DNA of 64,000 nucleotides, taken from NCBI RefSeq assembly GCF_030848505.1, contig NZ_JAVDDU010000002.1, positions 124,001 through 188,000 on the forward strand, read 5' to 3'. The stretch comes from Marinimicrobium hydrolyticum (GTDB taxonomy: Bacteria > Pseudomonadota > Gammaproteobacteria > Pseudomonadales > Cellvibrionaceae). The notes under the pieces were generated by a model. That model did no database searches and was not told the origin of the DNA. It was given only the letters and a program-made list of their open reading frames with translations. Made by a program: the position numbers and the translations under genes. Position 1 is the stretch's first letter. Each line of letters starts with the position of its first letter. Positions 8,659 through 18,700 of the stretch are shown in pieces.

Positions 8659-9408
8659 TCACCCGAACACTAGGGGGATAGTCAACAATGAATCGCCCAC
8701 CACGTTCAAAGCCACGTGCACAAATATGGCAATGTAGATACTCCGCTTTAGCCAAACCACATAAACCAAAGGCAACAACGCAATGATACGGGTAGGAACC
8801 AACCACAACGACCACAAGTGATAGATCGAAAATAGCACCACATTCATAAACGGAGCCCAGGCACCGTACCTATCAATTCGCGGCAGAAGGTAACCCCTAA
8901 AATAAAGCTCCTCAACAACCGGCACTGTGATTGAGGTAATCGCAAAGGCCAAAAACCAGGTTGCGACGACAGAACCGGGACGGTACTCATCCGGGTTCAG
9001 AGCGTAATTGCCCAAATCAAACCACGATGGCACCCAAGCAAACACCTGAGCTCTTAGTAGTTCAGCCAAAGGAGCTAAGGTGACAAATGCCAATACGGCC
9101 CAAAGTAGAGTTAATAAGGAGAAACACAGAAACCACTGCCATTTTATTTTCTCTCGAAAGTCCACAACAGGACGAGACTTATCGGTCACCGAGCTTCGCT
9201 TTGCATACCAAAGAATGCCAAGCATGATAGGCACAACGATAATGGCGTCTATAACGACTACCGCAAGGAGAACCGGAAGGCCCTGAGCGACAAAGTAAGG
9301 GCCAAGCAAAAGAAGTGCCGCCAGCAATACCGCTCCGGGGAATAGGTGCAGAAAAATCGATAAAAACAGCGAGTGCTGGTCACTGTTATGGAGCGTCGTT
9401 TCAGCCAT
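8659..9408 (-). CDS. CPBP-family intramembrane glutamic endopeptidase
   Basis: Predicted 249-aa polytopic membrane protein. The Abi/CAAX-protease motifs are visible in order: EELYFRG (EExxxR, motif 1) near residue 165, FSIYH (FxxxH, motif 2) and HVALN (HxxxN, motif 3) near the C terminus. Such proteins cleave within or near membranes. In bacteria they act in peptide maturation, bacteriocin self-immunity or unknown processes. It precedes the alpha/beta-hydrolase gene on the same strand. No bacteriocin-like gene is seen nearby. The start ATG has a GAGAGGG upstream. Family call firm, role unknown. Confidence 0.92.
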   Translation of the reverse strand: MAETTLHNSDQHSLFLSIFLHLFPGAVLLAALLLLGPYFVAQGLPVLLAVVVIDAIIVVPIMLGILWYAKRSSVTDKSRPVVDFREKIKWQWFLCFSLLTLLWAVLAFVTLAPLAELLRAQVFAWVPSWFDLGNYALNPDEYRPGSVVATWFLAFAITSITVPVVEELYFRGYLLPRIDRYGAWAPFMNVVLFSIYHLWSLWLVPTRIIALLPLVYVVWLKRSIYIAIFVHVALNVVGDSLLTIPLVFG

Positions 9409-9648
9409 AGAATCAACCCTCTCACATTTAACTCGCCACCCGGGGTTAGGCGCTATGGGCTCGCTAGATCAAAGAAGATATTACTTCAGTTCAGCTTTTG
9501 GGAAACAGGCTATTTAGACTCAAATTTAATCACGTCACGGCTCCACCCTTCTTGATCCATTGAATGGAGTGCCTCCACGAAAGACGCAAGCCATTGCCAC
9601 AGGCGAAGTTTAAACCTATTGGTATCATGATTGACCCCAGCCCCCTCA

Positions 9649-10788
9649 TCAGCTAGCCGCCTGGTAGGCGGCAACTTCACCCGCGATATATTTGGCATCT
9701 CTTGGCGCACCCAAAATAATTCCGGAACTGAAACTGTGCAGAAAACGCAGTCCCAAAAAATACAAACCCGGTATGGGCGTAACGCCTCGAATATGTTGAG
9801 GCTGCCACCGCTGATCAAAAATGGGCACGTCGATCCAACTGAAATCCCGTCGCCAGCCGGTGGCCCAAATAATGATGTCGGGTGATAGGCGTTTCTCGTC
9901 GGCCAAAGTCACTGCGGTTTTCTCCGCGGCGGACACTCGTTCGGCCAAAACAAAACCGCGCTCAGCAGCGAACTCCTCCAAGGGCGGTCCACAGGAGGCG
10001 TCGCCATCTTTTGCGGCCATTTTATTGGCCATGGGCGTACCCACGGGCATATCCCATACACCCAACCGTTTGAGCCACCACATGAGATCCGCTTCTAGGT
10101 GGCGCTCGGTTTCCGAAAGGGTCACGTCTGGACCATTTAAGTTCTTGTAAATCTCCAAAAACTTTTCCCCCGTCAAACGCCTGGGTAGCCGGGGGTTGCT
10201 GCCTTTAGCCAAGGTGACGGTGTGGCGCTTGGCAAGATCATCGGCAATTTGCACGCCAGAGTTACCCGAGCCCACTACCAAAATATTTGCACCGGCAGAA
10301 AACTGCTCCGGGTTGCGGTATTGGCCGGAACTGAGCTGGTGTATTCCCGCGTCCAGTTCTGTCGAGCAATGGGGAATATTGGCTGTTTGAAAAGGCCCCG
10401 CGGAGACCACCACTTGACGGGCGATCCAGTGACCTTGATCAGTGCTTACGTCAAAACGACCGTCCGCACGCCGCCCGACCCGTTCTACAGTGACGCCCAA
10501 TTGCAGCGGTGTGCTGTGTGCCTCCACAAACGCTTCGTGGTAACGGATGTTGTCTTTCCGGGTGACAAATCCGTGGGGGTCGCGGCAGTCTTCCATACCA
10601 GGTAGGGAGAAGGTGATCCAATTGGGTGTGATCATATTCATATGATCCCAGCGCCGATGCCAAGACTCGGCAACGCGCTGTCCCCGCTCAAGTACCCGGT
10701 GTTCCACGCCGATGCCCTGGAGGTAATAACTTAAGGACAGGCCGCATTGACCGCCACCGATAATGATTACATCAATTTCTGTGTCCAT
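9649..10788 (-). CDS. FAD-dependent flavin monooxygenase-like oxidoreductase
   Basis: Predicted 379-aa cytoplasmic flavoprotein. The FAD-binding Rossmann motif IIIGGGQCGLSLSYYLQ is at residues 9-25 and the NADPH-binding motif ILVVGSGNSGVQIADDL lies in the middle. ATGWR and LYFLGLRFL near the C terminus resemble the conserved terminal motifs of single-component flavin monooxygenases (CzcO/YUCCA-like). It would hydroxylate or oxygenate a small molecule with NADPH and O2; the substrate cannot be read. A divergently oriented HxlR regulator is not next door (HxlR lies upstream on the same strand, about 105 bases away), so co-regulation by that protein is possible. Confidence 0.93.
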   Translation of the reverse strand: MDTEIDVIIIGGGQCGLSLSYYLQGIGVEHRVLERGQRVAESWHRRWDHMNMITPNWITFSLPGMEDCRDPHGFVTRKDNIRYHEAFVEAHSTPLQLGVTVERVGRRADGRFDVSTDQGHWIARQVVVSAGPFQTANIPHCSTELDAGIHQLSSGQYRNPEQFSAGANILVVGSGNSGVQIADDLAKRHTVTLAKGSNPRLPRRLTGEKFLEIYKNLNGPDVTLSETERHLEADLMWWLKRLGVWDMPVGTPMANKMAAKDGDASCGPPLEEFAAERGFVLAERVSAAEKTAVTLADEKRLSPDIIIWATGWRRDFSWIDVPIFDQRWQPQHIRGVTPIPGLYFLGLRFLHSFSSGIILGAPRDAKYIAGEVAAYQAAS

Positions 10789-10892
10789 GGCTGCCTCGCA
10801 ATGTTGACGAGTAGGTCAGCGACAGAAGCCGTGCTCACTATCGCTCTCAACTTTAGATTAAGCTTCACGAGCGCGGCCAACAACTACAAAAT

Positions 10893-11585
10893 CTATAGTA
10901 AAGGTACTGTTTTCTTTCGGGTGATATCGGCCGTCGGACTGAGTTGCAGCCAGCTGGGAAATGCGTCACACAAATGGGGAGCCCCCTGAAGGAGAAGTTT
11001 GCGCTCGCCAATAGCTTGGAGTAGGGGCAGGTCACCGAACCAGACCCAAGTAATGGTTCGACTGTCGGTCTTAACCACTAGATCAACGTCGAACCCGGGA
11101 TCGGTAATACACAGCTCCATGCCCAGTCTATTACCCACCAACCAGCGACGCTGTTTAGCGGCCACTTGATCGATAAACAAGAACTCGACCACCGTGCGCT
11201 CGCGCGGTAATTTTTCCAGCTTCATACGCCGGCGCATATCCCAGACAATCAGATCCGGGTCCGCTCGATTTTCGCTCAAAGTGGCCGGTAGCCAGCGTTT
11301 ACCCCAACGGGCCAGGTTCTCGATGACCGGAGCCAATTCCAAGCCCGCTTCGGTGAGCTGGTATTCGCCATGTCCTCCTTCGCCTTGGCGCTCAACAATA
11401 CCGGCCGCCTGTAAGGTACTTAGGCGTTTTGAAAGCAGTGCTGGCGATATGCGCGGGACGCCTCGGTGAATATGATTGAAGCGCCGCGCACCTAGCACCA
11501 CCTCCCTGAGAATCAAAGGCGTCCAGCGCTCGCCAATGATTTCCGAGGCCAGGGCCAAGGGGCAGAATTGACCGTAGTTTTGCAC
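10893..11585 (-). CDS. HxlR-family transcriptional regulator with C-terminal extension
   Basis: Predicted 230-aa MarR-like regulator of the HxlR group. The N terminus NYGQFCPLALASEIIGERWT with the single conserved Cys is diagnostic, followed by a winged helix (PRISPALLSKRLSTLQAAGI ... EYQLTEAGLELAPV). I choose the GTG at 11585 because GGAGGAGGG lies 7 bases upstream and homologues start right before NYGQF. Most HxlR proteins are 100-150 aa, so the extra roughly 100 C-terminal residues (resembling a sterol-carrier-type fold seen in longer HxlR proteins) could bind a ligand. It precedes the flavin monooxygenase gene on the same strand. Confidence 0.9.
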   Translation of the reverse strand: MQNYGQFCPLALASEIIGERWTPLILREVVLGARRFNHIHRGVPRISPALLSKRLSTLQAAGIVERQGEGGHGEYQLTEAGLELAPVIENLARWGKRWLPATLSENRADPDLIVWDMRRRMKLEKLPRERTVVEFLFIDQVAAKQRRWLVGNRLGMELCITDPGFDVDLVVKTDSRTITWVWFGDLPLLQAIGERKLLLQGAPHLCDAFPSWLQLSPTADITRKKTVPLL

Positions 11586-11785
11586 TGAGCAACCCTCCTC
11601 CACTGATTGACTCCACAGCATCGAGCTTAGCGCGCGGTCTGAGCCGGGGCAATGCCCGCCCTACCCCTCCCAACAGTCGCCCTGCCAGGTGCGGATTGCG
11701 CTACTTTTCAAGCCGCCTATTATCGGTTGAGCCGGGCGGCAAGCTGGTTTATGCTCCCCGCCTTAGCCCGCAACCAGAGTTTTCC

Positions 11786-12607
11786 ATGCAAGCCACAGCC
11801 ACCCTGACCTTTCGCCAACGGCTGGCGGACTGGATAGAGAGTCAAGCCTTACAGAACGCCATCATTGCGGTCATTGTCCTGAACGCCATCACCTTGGGGT
11901 TAGAAACCTCACAGACTGTGACGGCTCACATCGGCGGCTTGCTGATACGGATTGAACAGGCAGTGCTAGCCATTTTTGTGGTGGAAATCGCCATTAAACT
12001 GATTGCCTTTGGACCGCGCTTTTTCCGCAGCAGTTGGAATATCTTCGATTTCGTCATTGTCGGCATTGCCCTGGTACCCGCCTCCGGGCCTTTCGCGATA
12101 CTCCGCGCCTTGCGCATTCTTCGGGTGCTGCGCTTGTTAACCAAGATTGAGCGCCTGCGGCACATTATTGAATCCCTACTGAAAGCCATTCCCAGTATCG
12201 GTTGGATCGTGTTCTTGCTGTTGATGGTTTTCTATATTTTTGCGGTTATGGGAACCCAACTTTTCGCGGCCTCGTTCCCCGATCAGTTTGGCCACTTGGG
12301 CCGTACTCTCTATTCACTCTTTCAGATTATGACCCTGGAGAGCTGGTCTCAGGAAATCTCCCGGCCAGTGATGGCGGTATACCCTTACGCCTGGCTGTAC
12401 TTTGTCACCTTCATTCTGATTACCGCTTTCGTCGTCCTCAACCTTTTTATCGGTATTATTGTCAGTACCATGCAGGAAAAACATTACGACGAGGAGTCCC
12501 AGCGGTTAGCAGCCCGGGAGGAACGAGCACACAAAGAGCGGGAAGAAATGCTACTGCTGATACGGGACATCAGCGACCGCTTACAGCGTATGGAAGAGAA
12601 GAAGTAG
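11786..12607 (+). CDS. Bacterial voltage-gated sodium channel (NaChBac/BacNav type)
   Basis: Predicted 273-aa inner-membrane ion channel. It is a single six-helix voltage-sensor/pore unit that works as a homotetramer. S1 to S3 lie at about residues 20-97. S4 carries four arginines spaced by three (R107, R110, R113, R116). S5 is at about 137-157. The selectivity filter TLESWS is at residues 183-188, identical in its TLESW core to characterised sodium-selective BacNav channels. S6 spans about 201-228. A charged C-terminal helix (about 232-273) has the heptad look of the family's four-helix coiled coil. The start at 11786 fits the family; a longer frame opens at 11696 but adds a non-family leader. 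Confidence 0.93.
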   Translation: MQATATLTFRQRLADWIESQALQNAIIAVIVLNAITLGLETSQTVTAHIGGLLIRIEQAVLAIFVVEIAIKLIAFGPRFFRSSWNIFDFVIVGIALVPASGPFAILRALRILRVLRLLTKIERLRHIIESLLKAIPSIGWIVFLLLMVFYIFAVMGTQLFAASFPDQFGHLGRTLYSLFQIMTLESWSQEISRPVMAVYPYAWLYFVTFILITAFVVLNLFIGIIVSTMQEKHYDEESQRLAAREERAHKEREEMLLLIRDISDRLQRMEEKK

Positions 12608-12666
12608 CTCAACTTTAAGGCCAGGCCTAGAAAAAAAATAATTCTGACTCTGAAAGGAGAATCAAA

Positions 12667-13191
12667 ATGAGTATTCGCGCTGTTTTGTACCTGAGTCTCG
12701 CTATCCTTAGCTCCCCCTTAGCGGCCACTGAGACCGGCCTCCGTGAAACGCACCCGCTACACATGCATGCGTTTGAACAATTGCTGTCATTCGAAGGAGA
12801 CTGGATTGACGTGGACGGCACGCTCGGCATGAAAGACGAAGTTGCAGTGACTTATCGGGTGACATCCAATCGCAGCGCGGTCATTGAAAGCATTTTTGTC
12901 GGTAAACCCTATGAAATGGTGACGGTGTTCCACCGAGACCAGGATCAAATTGCCCTTACCCATTATTGTTCCCTTGGCAACCAGCCACAGATGCTCTCTA
13001 TCGAACCTAACCAGCTGGAGTTTTCTCTCAGTGGCGGCTCGGGCTTTGATCCTGAGCACGACCGCTACATGCATTCGCGCCGTATGCGCGCCCTATCGGA
13101 ACACGAGCTTGAAGGCGAGTGGCAGGAACACATTCAGGGCGCTGCCACGGACGAGCTACACAAACAGTACCGACTAAGACGAGTACGCTAG
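12667..13191 (+). CDS. Exported lipocalin-like protein of unknown function
   Basis: Predicted 174-aa secreted protein. A signal peptide covers about residues 1-20 (SSPLAA|TE). The mature part alternates beta-strand-like segments (DEVAVTYRVTSN, MVTVFHRDQDQIALTHYCS, LEFSLSGGSGFD), which resembles small calycin/lipocalin-like beta-barrels that bind hydrophobic ligands. I do not recognise a characterised homologue. A strong AAAGGAGA ribosome-binding site sits just upstream of the ATG. The next gene begins 3 bases after the stop codon, so the two are probably translated from one message. Expressed-gene call is firm; the fold is tentative. Confidence 0.85.
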   Translation: MSIRAVLYLSLAILSSPLAATETGLRETHPLHMHAFEQLLSFEGDWIDVDGTLGMKDEVAVTYRVTSNRSAVIESIFVGKPYEMVTVFHRDQDQIALTHYCSLGNQPQMLSIEPNQLEFSLSGGSGFDPEHDRYMHSRRMRALSEHELEGEWQEHIQGAATDELHKQYRLRRVR

Positions 13192-13193
13192 CT

Positions 13194-13406
13194 GTGGAAC
13201 AGAATGATCTGGCAGAGGCCATCGAACAAGTCATGCCTTTCGGAAAATACAAAGGGCGGAAATTACTAGAGCTGCCTGAACCTTACCTAGTGTGGTTTCA
13301 CCGGCAGGGTTTTCCCGACAATAATCTTGGCCGCCAGTTGGCCCTGATGTACGAAATTAAACTGAATGGACTGGAAACCCTGTTCCAGCGCCAGCCCACG
13401 CGTTAA
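13194..13406 (+). CDS. DUF3820 family small protein
   Basis: Predicted 70-aa cytoplasmic protein. The family core MPFGKYKGRKLLELPEPYL followed by VWFHRQGFP and MYEIKLNGLETL is clear. I choose the GTG at 13194, 3 bases after the previous stop, because homologues have about 13 residues before MPFGKYKG. An upstream in-frame ATG would overlap the previous gene by about 70 bases, and the ATG at 13233 would remove the conserved N-terminal helix. The function of the family is unknown. The position suggests translational coupling to the lipocalin-like gene. It converges on glgB, with only about 35 bases between them. Confidence 0.85.
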   Translation: MEQNDLAEAIEQVMPFGKYKGRKLLELPEPYLVWFHRQGFPDNNLGRQLALMYEIKLNGLETLFQRQPTR

Positions 13407-13441
13407 CTCGATGCTTGCTTCACGTGAGCTGGCGCCCTCAA

Positions 13442-15676
13442 TCAATGCAAAGGCTCCGTGGTGTGTTCGTCATAGACGAAAATGACAGTAGCCAACGGCG
13501 GCAATGTCAGTTCTACAGAAAACGGCTGACCATGGAAGGGCTCTTGTTGAGCCACCACGCCTCCGCCATTGCCCATATTTGAACCACCGTAGCAATCGGC
13601 ATCGCTGTTGATGACCTCCTGCCAATGACCTATACGCGGCACACCTATCCGGTAGTGTTCGCGGGGCACCGGGGTTAAGTTACACACCACCAACACGGGC
13701 GGCATGCCCTCCTCCACCCCACTGCGATAAAAAGCAAACACGCTGTTGTTACGATCATCCCCCACCAGCCAGGAAAAACCCGTACTGTCGCAATCCGCGC
13801 TGTGCAGTGCGGGCTGATCACGATACAGGTGGTTCAAGTCGGTCACCAACTGTTGTACACCCCGGTGCAAGTGATCGCCCAGCGCATCCCAAGCTACTTC
13901 GCTGTTGTGATCCCACTCACTGGGCTGAGCAATCTCATCACCCATAAACACCAGTTTTTTGCCGGGGTGGCCCCACATAAAACCGTAGTAGCTGCGCAGG
14001 TTAGCGAATTGCTGCCAGCGATCTCCCGGCATTTTCCCCAGCAGGGAAGCTTTACCGTGAACTACCTCATCGTGAGACAGAGGCAATAGATAGTTTTCAG
14101 AAAACGCGTACAGCAAGCCGAATGTCATACGATCGTGATCATGCGAGCGGTAGATGGGATCGGTACTGAAATACTGCAACGTATCGTGCATCCAGCCCAT
14201 ATTCCATTTAAAGGAAAAACCGAGGCCGCCTTCGTCGATGGCGTGGGTCACCCCCGGCCAAGCGGTAGACTCTTCAGCGATCATCATGGCGCCAGGCACA
14301 CGCTCAGCGACAATGCAGTTGAGATGGCGGAGAAAGTCGATGGTTTCCAAGTTCTCCCGACCACCGTAGACGTTTGGCACCCACTCGCCCTCCTTGCGTG
14401 AGTAGTCCCTATACAACATGGAGGCCACTGCATCCACCCGCAAACCATCGATGTGGTAAGTTTCCAGCCAATGCAGCGCATTGGCGAGTAGAAAGCCGCG
14501 CACTTCATTACGCCCCAAATTGTAAATAAACGTATTCCAGTCTTGGTGGAAACCTTCGCGCAGATCTTCGTGTTCATAAAGTGCCGTACCATCGAAACGC
14601 ATTAGGCCGTGGGCGTCGGTCGGAAAATGCGCGGGCACCCAATCCGTAATCACACCTATGCCGGCCTGGTGGCACCGATCCACAAAACGGGCGAACTGGC
14701 GTGGGCTGCCGCATTCAGCAATGGGCGCAAACAGACCAATGGGTTGATAACCCCAAGAACCGGTGAACGGATGCGCAGTAATGGGCAGCAGCTCGATATG
14801 AGTAAAACCCATTCGTTGCACATAAGGTATTAGCTCATCACCCAGCTCATCCCAGCTGAGCGGCCGGTGGTAGTCATCTTGCCGCCGGCGCCAGGACTGT
14901 ACGTGAACTTCGTACACGGAAATGGGAGCATGGTGAGAGTGGCGGTCTTTTCTGTGCCACATCCAATGATCGTCACTCCATTGGAACGGCTCGGGGTCGG
15001 GCACGATGGAGGCGTTGCCGGGGATGGCCTCTGCCTGCCACCCGACTGGGTCCGCCTTCAACGGCAGCACACCGTCACGGCCAAGAATTTCATATTTGTA
15101 GTGGCTACCTTGTTGCACGCGAGGGATAAAAATTTCCCACACGCCGGATTCCCCGCGCGAGCGCATCAGGTGTCGCCGACCATCCCACTGATTAAAATCT
15201 CCCACCACAGAAACCCGTTGCGCGTTGGGCGCCCACACAGCAAAGCGTGTACCGTGAACACCATTTATGGTGGTCACGTGTGCCCCCAACGCGTGGTTCA
15301 CCTCGTAGTGGCGTCCCTCGCCAATCAGGTGCAGATCCATATCGCCCAACAGTAAGCCAAACGAGTAGGGATCTTCGGTTTCCTGAACCTGATCGCCCCA
15401 GTCAATGCGCAGTTTGTAATCCCGCTCCTCGGGAAGCGCACCGACAAACACGTTGGAGGACTCCTGACTCGGCTGCAATTCAGCCAGCACTTCGCCACTG
15501 TCGGGCGCTATCGCCTCAACCCGGTTGGCGTTAGGCTGGAAGGTGCGGATTTCCAATTGCTGGTTATGTTTGTGCGGACCCAGCAGCCCGAATGGATCGC
15601 CCAAAGTGCCCGCTTCCAAAGCACGGGCTCCCCACTCCGGTACATGTGCTTCTTGTCCCATTGCGGATTCAACCAT
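13442..15676 (-). CDS. glgB: 1,4-alpha-glucan branching enzyme GlgB
   Basis: Predicted 744-aa cytoplasmic enzyme that cuts alpha-1,4 glucan chains and reattaches them by alpha-1,6 bonds. It has two N-terminal carbohydrate-binding modules (about residues 20-110 and 125-225), a GH13 barrel and a C-terminal all-beta domain. Catalytic motifs are [18 protein letters not shown] (nucleophile Asp), [11 protein letters not shown] (acid/base Glu) and [10 protein letters not shown] (transition-state Asp). It is the third gene of the glgE - treS/mak - glgB unit, starting 46 bases after the previous stop, and would branch the linear chains made by GlgE. Confidence 0.97.
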   Translation of the reverse strand: MVESAMGQEAHVPEWGARALEAGTLGDPFGLLGPHKHNQQLEIRTFQPNANRVEAIAPDSGEVLAELQPSQESSNVFVGALPEERDYKLRIDWGDQVQETEDPYSFGLLLGDMDLHLIGEGRHYEVNHALGAHVTTINGVHGTRFAVWAPNAQRVSVVGDFNQWDGRRHLMRSRGESGVWEIFIPRVQQGSHYKYEILGRDGVLPLKADPVGWQAEAIPGNASIVPDPEPFQWSDDHWMWHRKDRHSHHAPISVYEVHVQSWRRRQDDYHRPLSWDELGDELIPYVQRMGFTHIELLPITAHPFTGSWGYQPIGLFAPIAECGSPRQFARFVDRCHQAGIGVITDWVPAHFPTDAHGLMRFDGTALYEHEDLREGFHQDWNTFIYNLGRNEVRGFLLANALHWLETYHIDGLRVDAVASMLYRDYSRKEGEWVPNVYGGRENLETIDFLRHLNCIVAERVPGAMMIAEESTAWPGVTHAIDEGGLGFSFKWNMGWMHDTLQYFSTDPIYRSHDHDRMTFGLLYAFSENYLLPLSHDEVVHGKASLLGKMPGDRWQQFANLRSYYGFMWGHPGKKLVFMGDEIAQPSEWDHNSEVAWDALGDHLHRGVQQLVTDLNHLYRDQPALHSADCDSTGFSWLVGDDRNNSVFAFYRSGVEEGMPPVLVVCNLTPVPREHYRIGVPRIGHWQEVINSDADCYGGSNMGNGGGVVAQQEPFHGQPFSVELTLPPLATVIFVYDEHTTEPLH

Positions 15677-15722
15677 AACTTTGTCCCTTCAGTTGGCTCG
15701 CCTTTTCAAGGCGAGGCGAATA

Positions 15723-18700
15723 TCAATGTGTGGTCGTTTGATCAATCCGAACATCCATGCGCCGCGCGATCTCGGCGAGACCACGCAATGGAATATGAAC
15801 CCAGTCTGGACGGTTCGTCACCTCGTAGTCGATTTCGTAGGCGGCTTTTTCCAGAGTGAACAGACTAATGAGCGCCTGTCGACCCGCCGTGCTATCCCAA
15901 GCATGCGAAACCTCATTCGCAGCCTCTTGGTATGCACCCACGAATGCAGCCATAGTACATTCCCGGAACCGCTTCAGAAATTCCTGGTGCTTTTCAAAGG
16001 CCATTTCATTGTCCACCACACTGGTGTGCTCGGACGCCGTTGCTGCGGCATAATCCAGGGAGCGCAACACCCCTGCCACATCCCGGAAGGGACTAGACTT
16101 ACCGACCCGTTCGATTACCGGACGCGTGGGTTCGCCTTCAAAGTCGATAAAGAAAGCATCGTCCTGAGCCACCAAAATCTGCCCCAAATGCAGGTCACCG
16201 TGAATACGGAACAGAAGTGAACCTTTACCCATCTCTGCTAGATTGCGTACCACTAGGCGCAGTTCATCTCGATGTTTTAGTAAGGATTCAACCAGCTCCA
16301 CGTCCTGGCGCCCCAGTACACCAGGGTCCAAACGCTGCAAAGAGGAAAAAGCCAAATCAATCTGGCTTTGAACCGTGGTGACCCATTGGTCGCACATAGA
16401 CTGGTCGGTCTTTTCCGCACTGAAAGCAGGCGAGGGGCCTGCCTTAGCCAATACGCAATGCATTTCCCCGAGGCGTTTCCCTATCGCACTGGCCAAGCGC
16501 TCCAGTTCCGCCAGGGCTTCCTGTTCCCGAGAACTGATCTCGGCGTCGATCACTTCCTCAGATAACTCTGGGGACTTAATGGACGCTCGATCTTCATTGA
16601 GCCGATCCAAGTGCTCAAGCATCCACTCCCAGCCGTTACCCTGGTTGGGTATGTAGCCTTGTAAAACGGCCAGCACCGTGGGCTCACCTTGTTCATCGTT
16701 GCGGCAGACATACCCCAGCAAGGGTGCGGTATTGGCGAAGCCGCCCTCGGTAAGCGCACCGCTCATATCCACTTCCGGATGGGCACCGGGGAAGGTGCGC
16801 CGCAACAGTTTCAATACCGCTTGCTCGCCAACAATGACTGAGCTATTGGACTGCTCTACAGACAGAGTGCGTATTTCCAGCCCCGGGGCATTCAGTTCGA
16901 GTTTTCTCAGCTCGTCGGTGGGCCGAAATATCAAGTCGTCATGACCTTTCGGAACGCGCGCCACGTCCGAAAGCCTGATGCCGTTCGGTTTATCCAAACC
17001 TTTGTAGAGCAACTCTACAATGCTCTTGGTCAGTTCATCCGACACCACGGCATCGGTCAATACACCGACTCGCTGTCTACGCCGCACTCGCGCCAGCGTT
17101 AGTTGATGAGCGAGCGCCGACACGTGCCCATCTTCAAAAAAAATCGCCATTGGAATTTGATAGGACTGTTTATGCTGCCCCACATCGACTTCGATTTCCG
17201 TTAACAATATATTCTCTAACTCTGCGCCGCTACCATTGTTTGCGGAGTGCGGCAGCGAGGCCTGATGTATTAAGCGATCCCCCTTAATGACTTCACCCTT
17301 GGCCCCAAACCAACGTCGCTTGGCCAAGTATGCGGGGAGAATATCCTGCTCAAGACTGTCTTTCAGCGGTGGTTCCAGTACATCCATCACGCCCGAGCGC
17401 AGTACCAGTGTGAGGTAGTCCGGCAAGGGCTCCGGGGGCGGCGTGTACCATTCGGGGTATTTGGTTTCATGGGCCAACAAAAACCAGTAAAAACCGTAGG
17501 GCGCCAAGGTCAGCAGGTAATTCAGCTCACCGATGGGCGGAAAAGTACTGCCACCGGTCATTTCCAACGGCACCAGTCCAGCGTAAGCCGATAAGTCCAG
17601 CTCTACCGCCTGGGCTGTACGGGACATATTGGCGAGACACAAAATTGTTTCCGTCTCCCCACCGTCCGGATGCTGATACTCGCGGATGTACGCCAGTATG
17701 CGTCGGTTGGCTGGGTAGAGCATTTTGAAACTGCCGCGCCCAAACGACGGGTGCTGCTTACGCACATCCAGCATCAAGCGCATCCAATTTAGAATGGAGT
17801 GGGAATCTCTCGCTTGAGCCTCCACGTTGACGGCGCTATAACCGTATAACGGGTCCATGACCGCCGGCAGCATTAAGCGAGAGGGATCGGCCTTGGAAAA
17901 GCCTCCGTTACGATCCGGAGACCATTGCATCGGTGTACGCACGCCGTCGCGATCCCCCAGATAGATATTGTCACCCATGCTCAACTCATCGCCGTAATAA
18001 ATCACCGGCGTACCGGGCATGGAAAACAACAAGGAATTCAGCAGTTCGATGCGCCGACGATCGCGCTGCATCAAAGGAGCCAGCCTGCGCCGGATACCCA
18101 GGTTCAGGCGTGCACGACCTTCGGAGGCATACTGGTCCCACAAATAGTCCCGCTCCCGGTCGGTGACCATCTCCAGTGTCAGCTCATCGTGATTGCGTAA
18201 AAAAATCGCCCACTGGCAGTTCTCTGGTATCACCGGTGTTTGACGAAGAATATCGGTGATTGGAAATCGGTCTTCCTGAGCCAGTGCCATATACATTCGT
18301 GGCATCAAGGGGAAGTGAAACGCCATGTGACATTCGTCGCCTTCGCCAAAGTATTCCTGCGTGTCCTCCGGCCATTGATTGGCCTCTGCCAACAGCAGCC
18401 GGCCCGGGAACTTCTCGTCCACCTCGGCGCGAATGATTTTTAATATGTCGTGGGTTTCCGGCAAGTTTTCATTGTTAGTACCTTCTCGCTCCACCAAATA
18501 GGGAACGGCGTCCAGGCGTAAGCCATCCACCCCCATATCGAGCCAATAATTCATCGCATCAATGACCGCCTTAAGAACTTCCGGGTTGTCAAAATTCAAA
18601 TCCGGCTGATGCGAATAGAATCGATGCCAAAAGTACGCTTTTGCCTCTGGGTCCCAGGTCCAGTTGGAGTTCTCTGTATCCAGAAAAATGATGCGCGTGC

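Noticed and set aside
9409-9648. A gene or a decayed gene in the gap between the CPBP protease and flavin monooxygenase genes.
   Set aside because: A frame extends from here into the monooxygenase gene in another register, but no start signal or homology is visible; a remnant cannot be shown.
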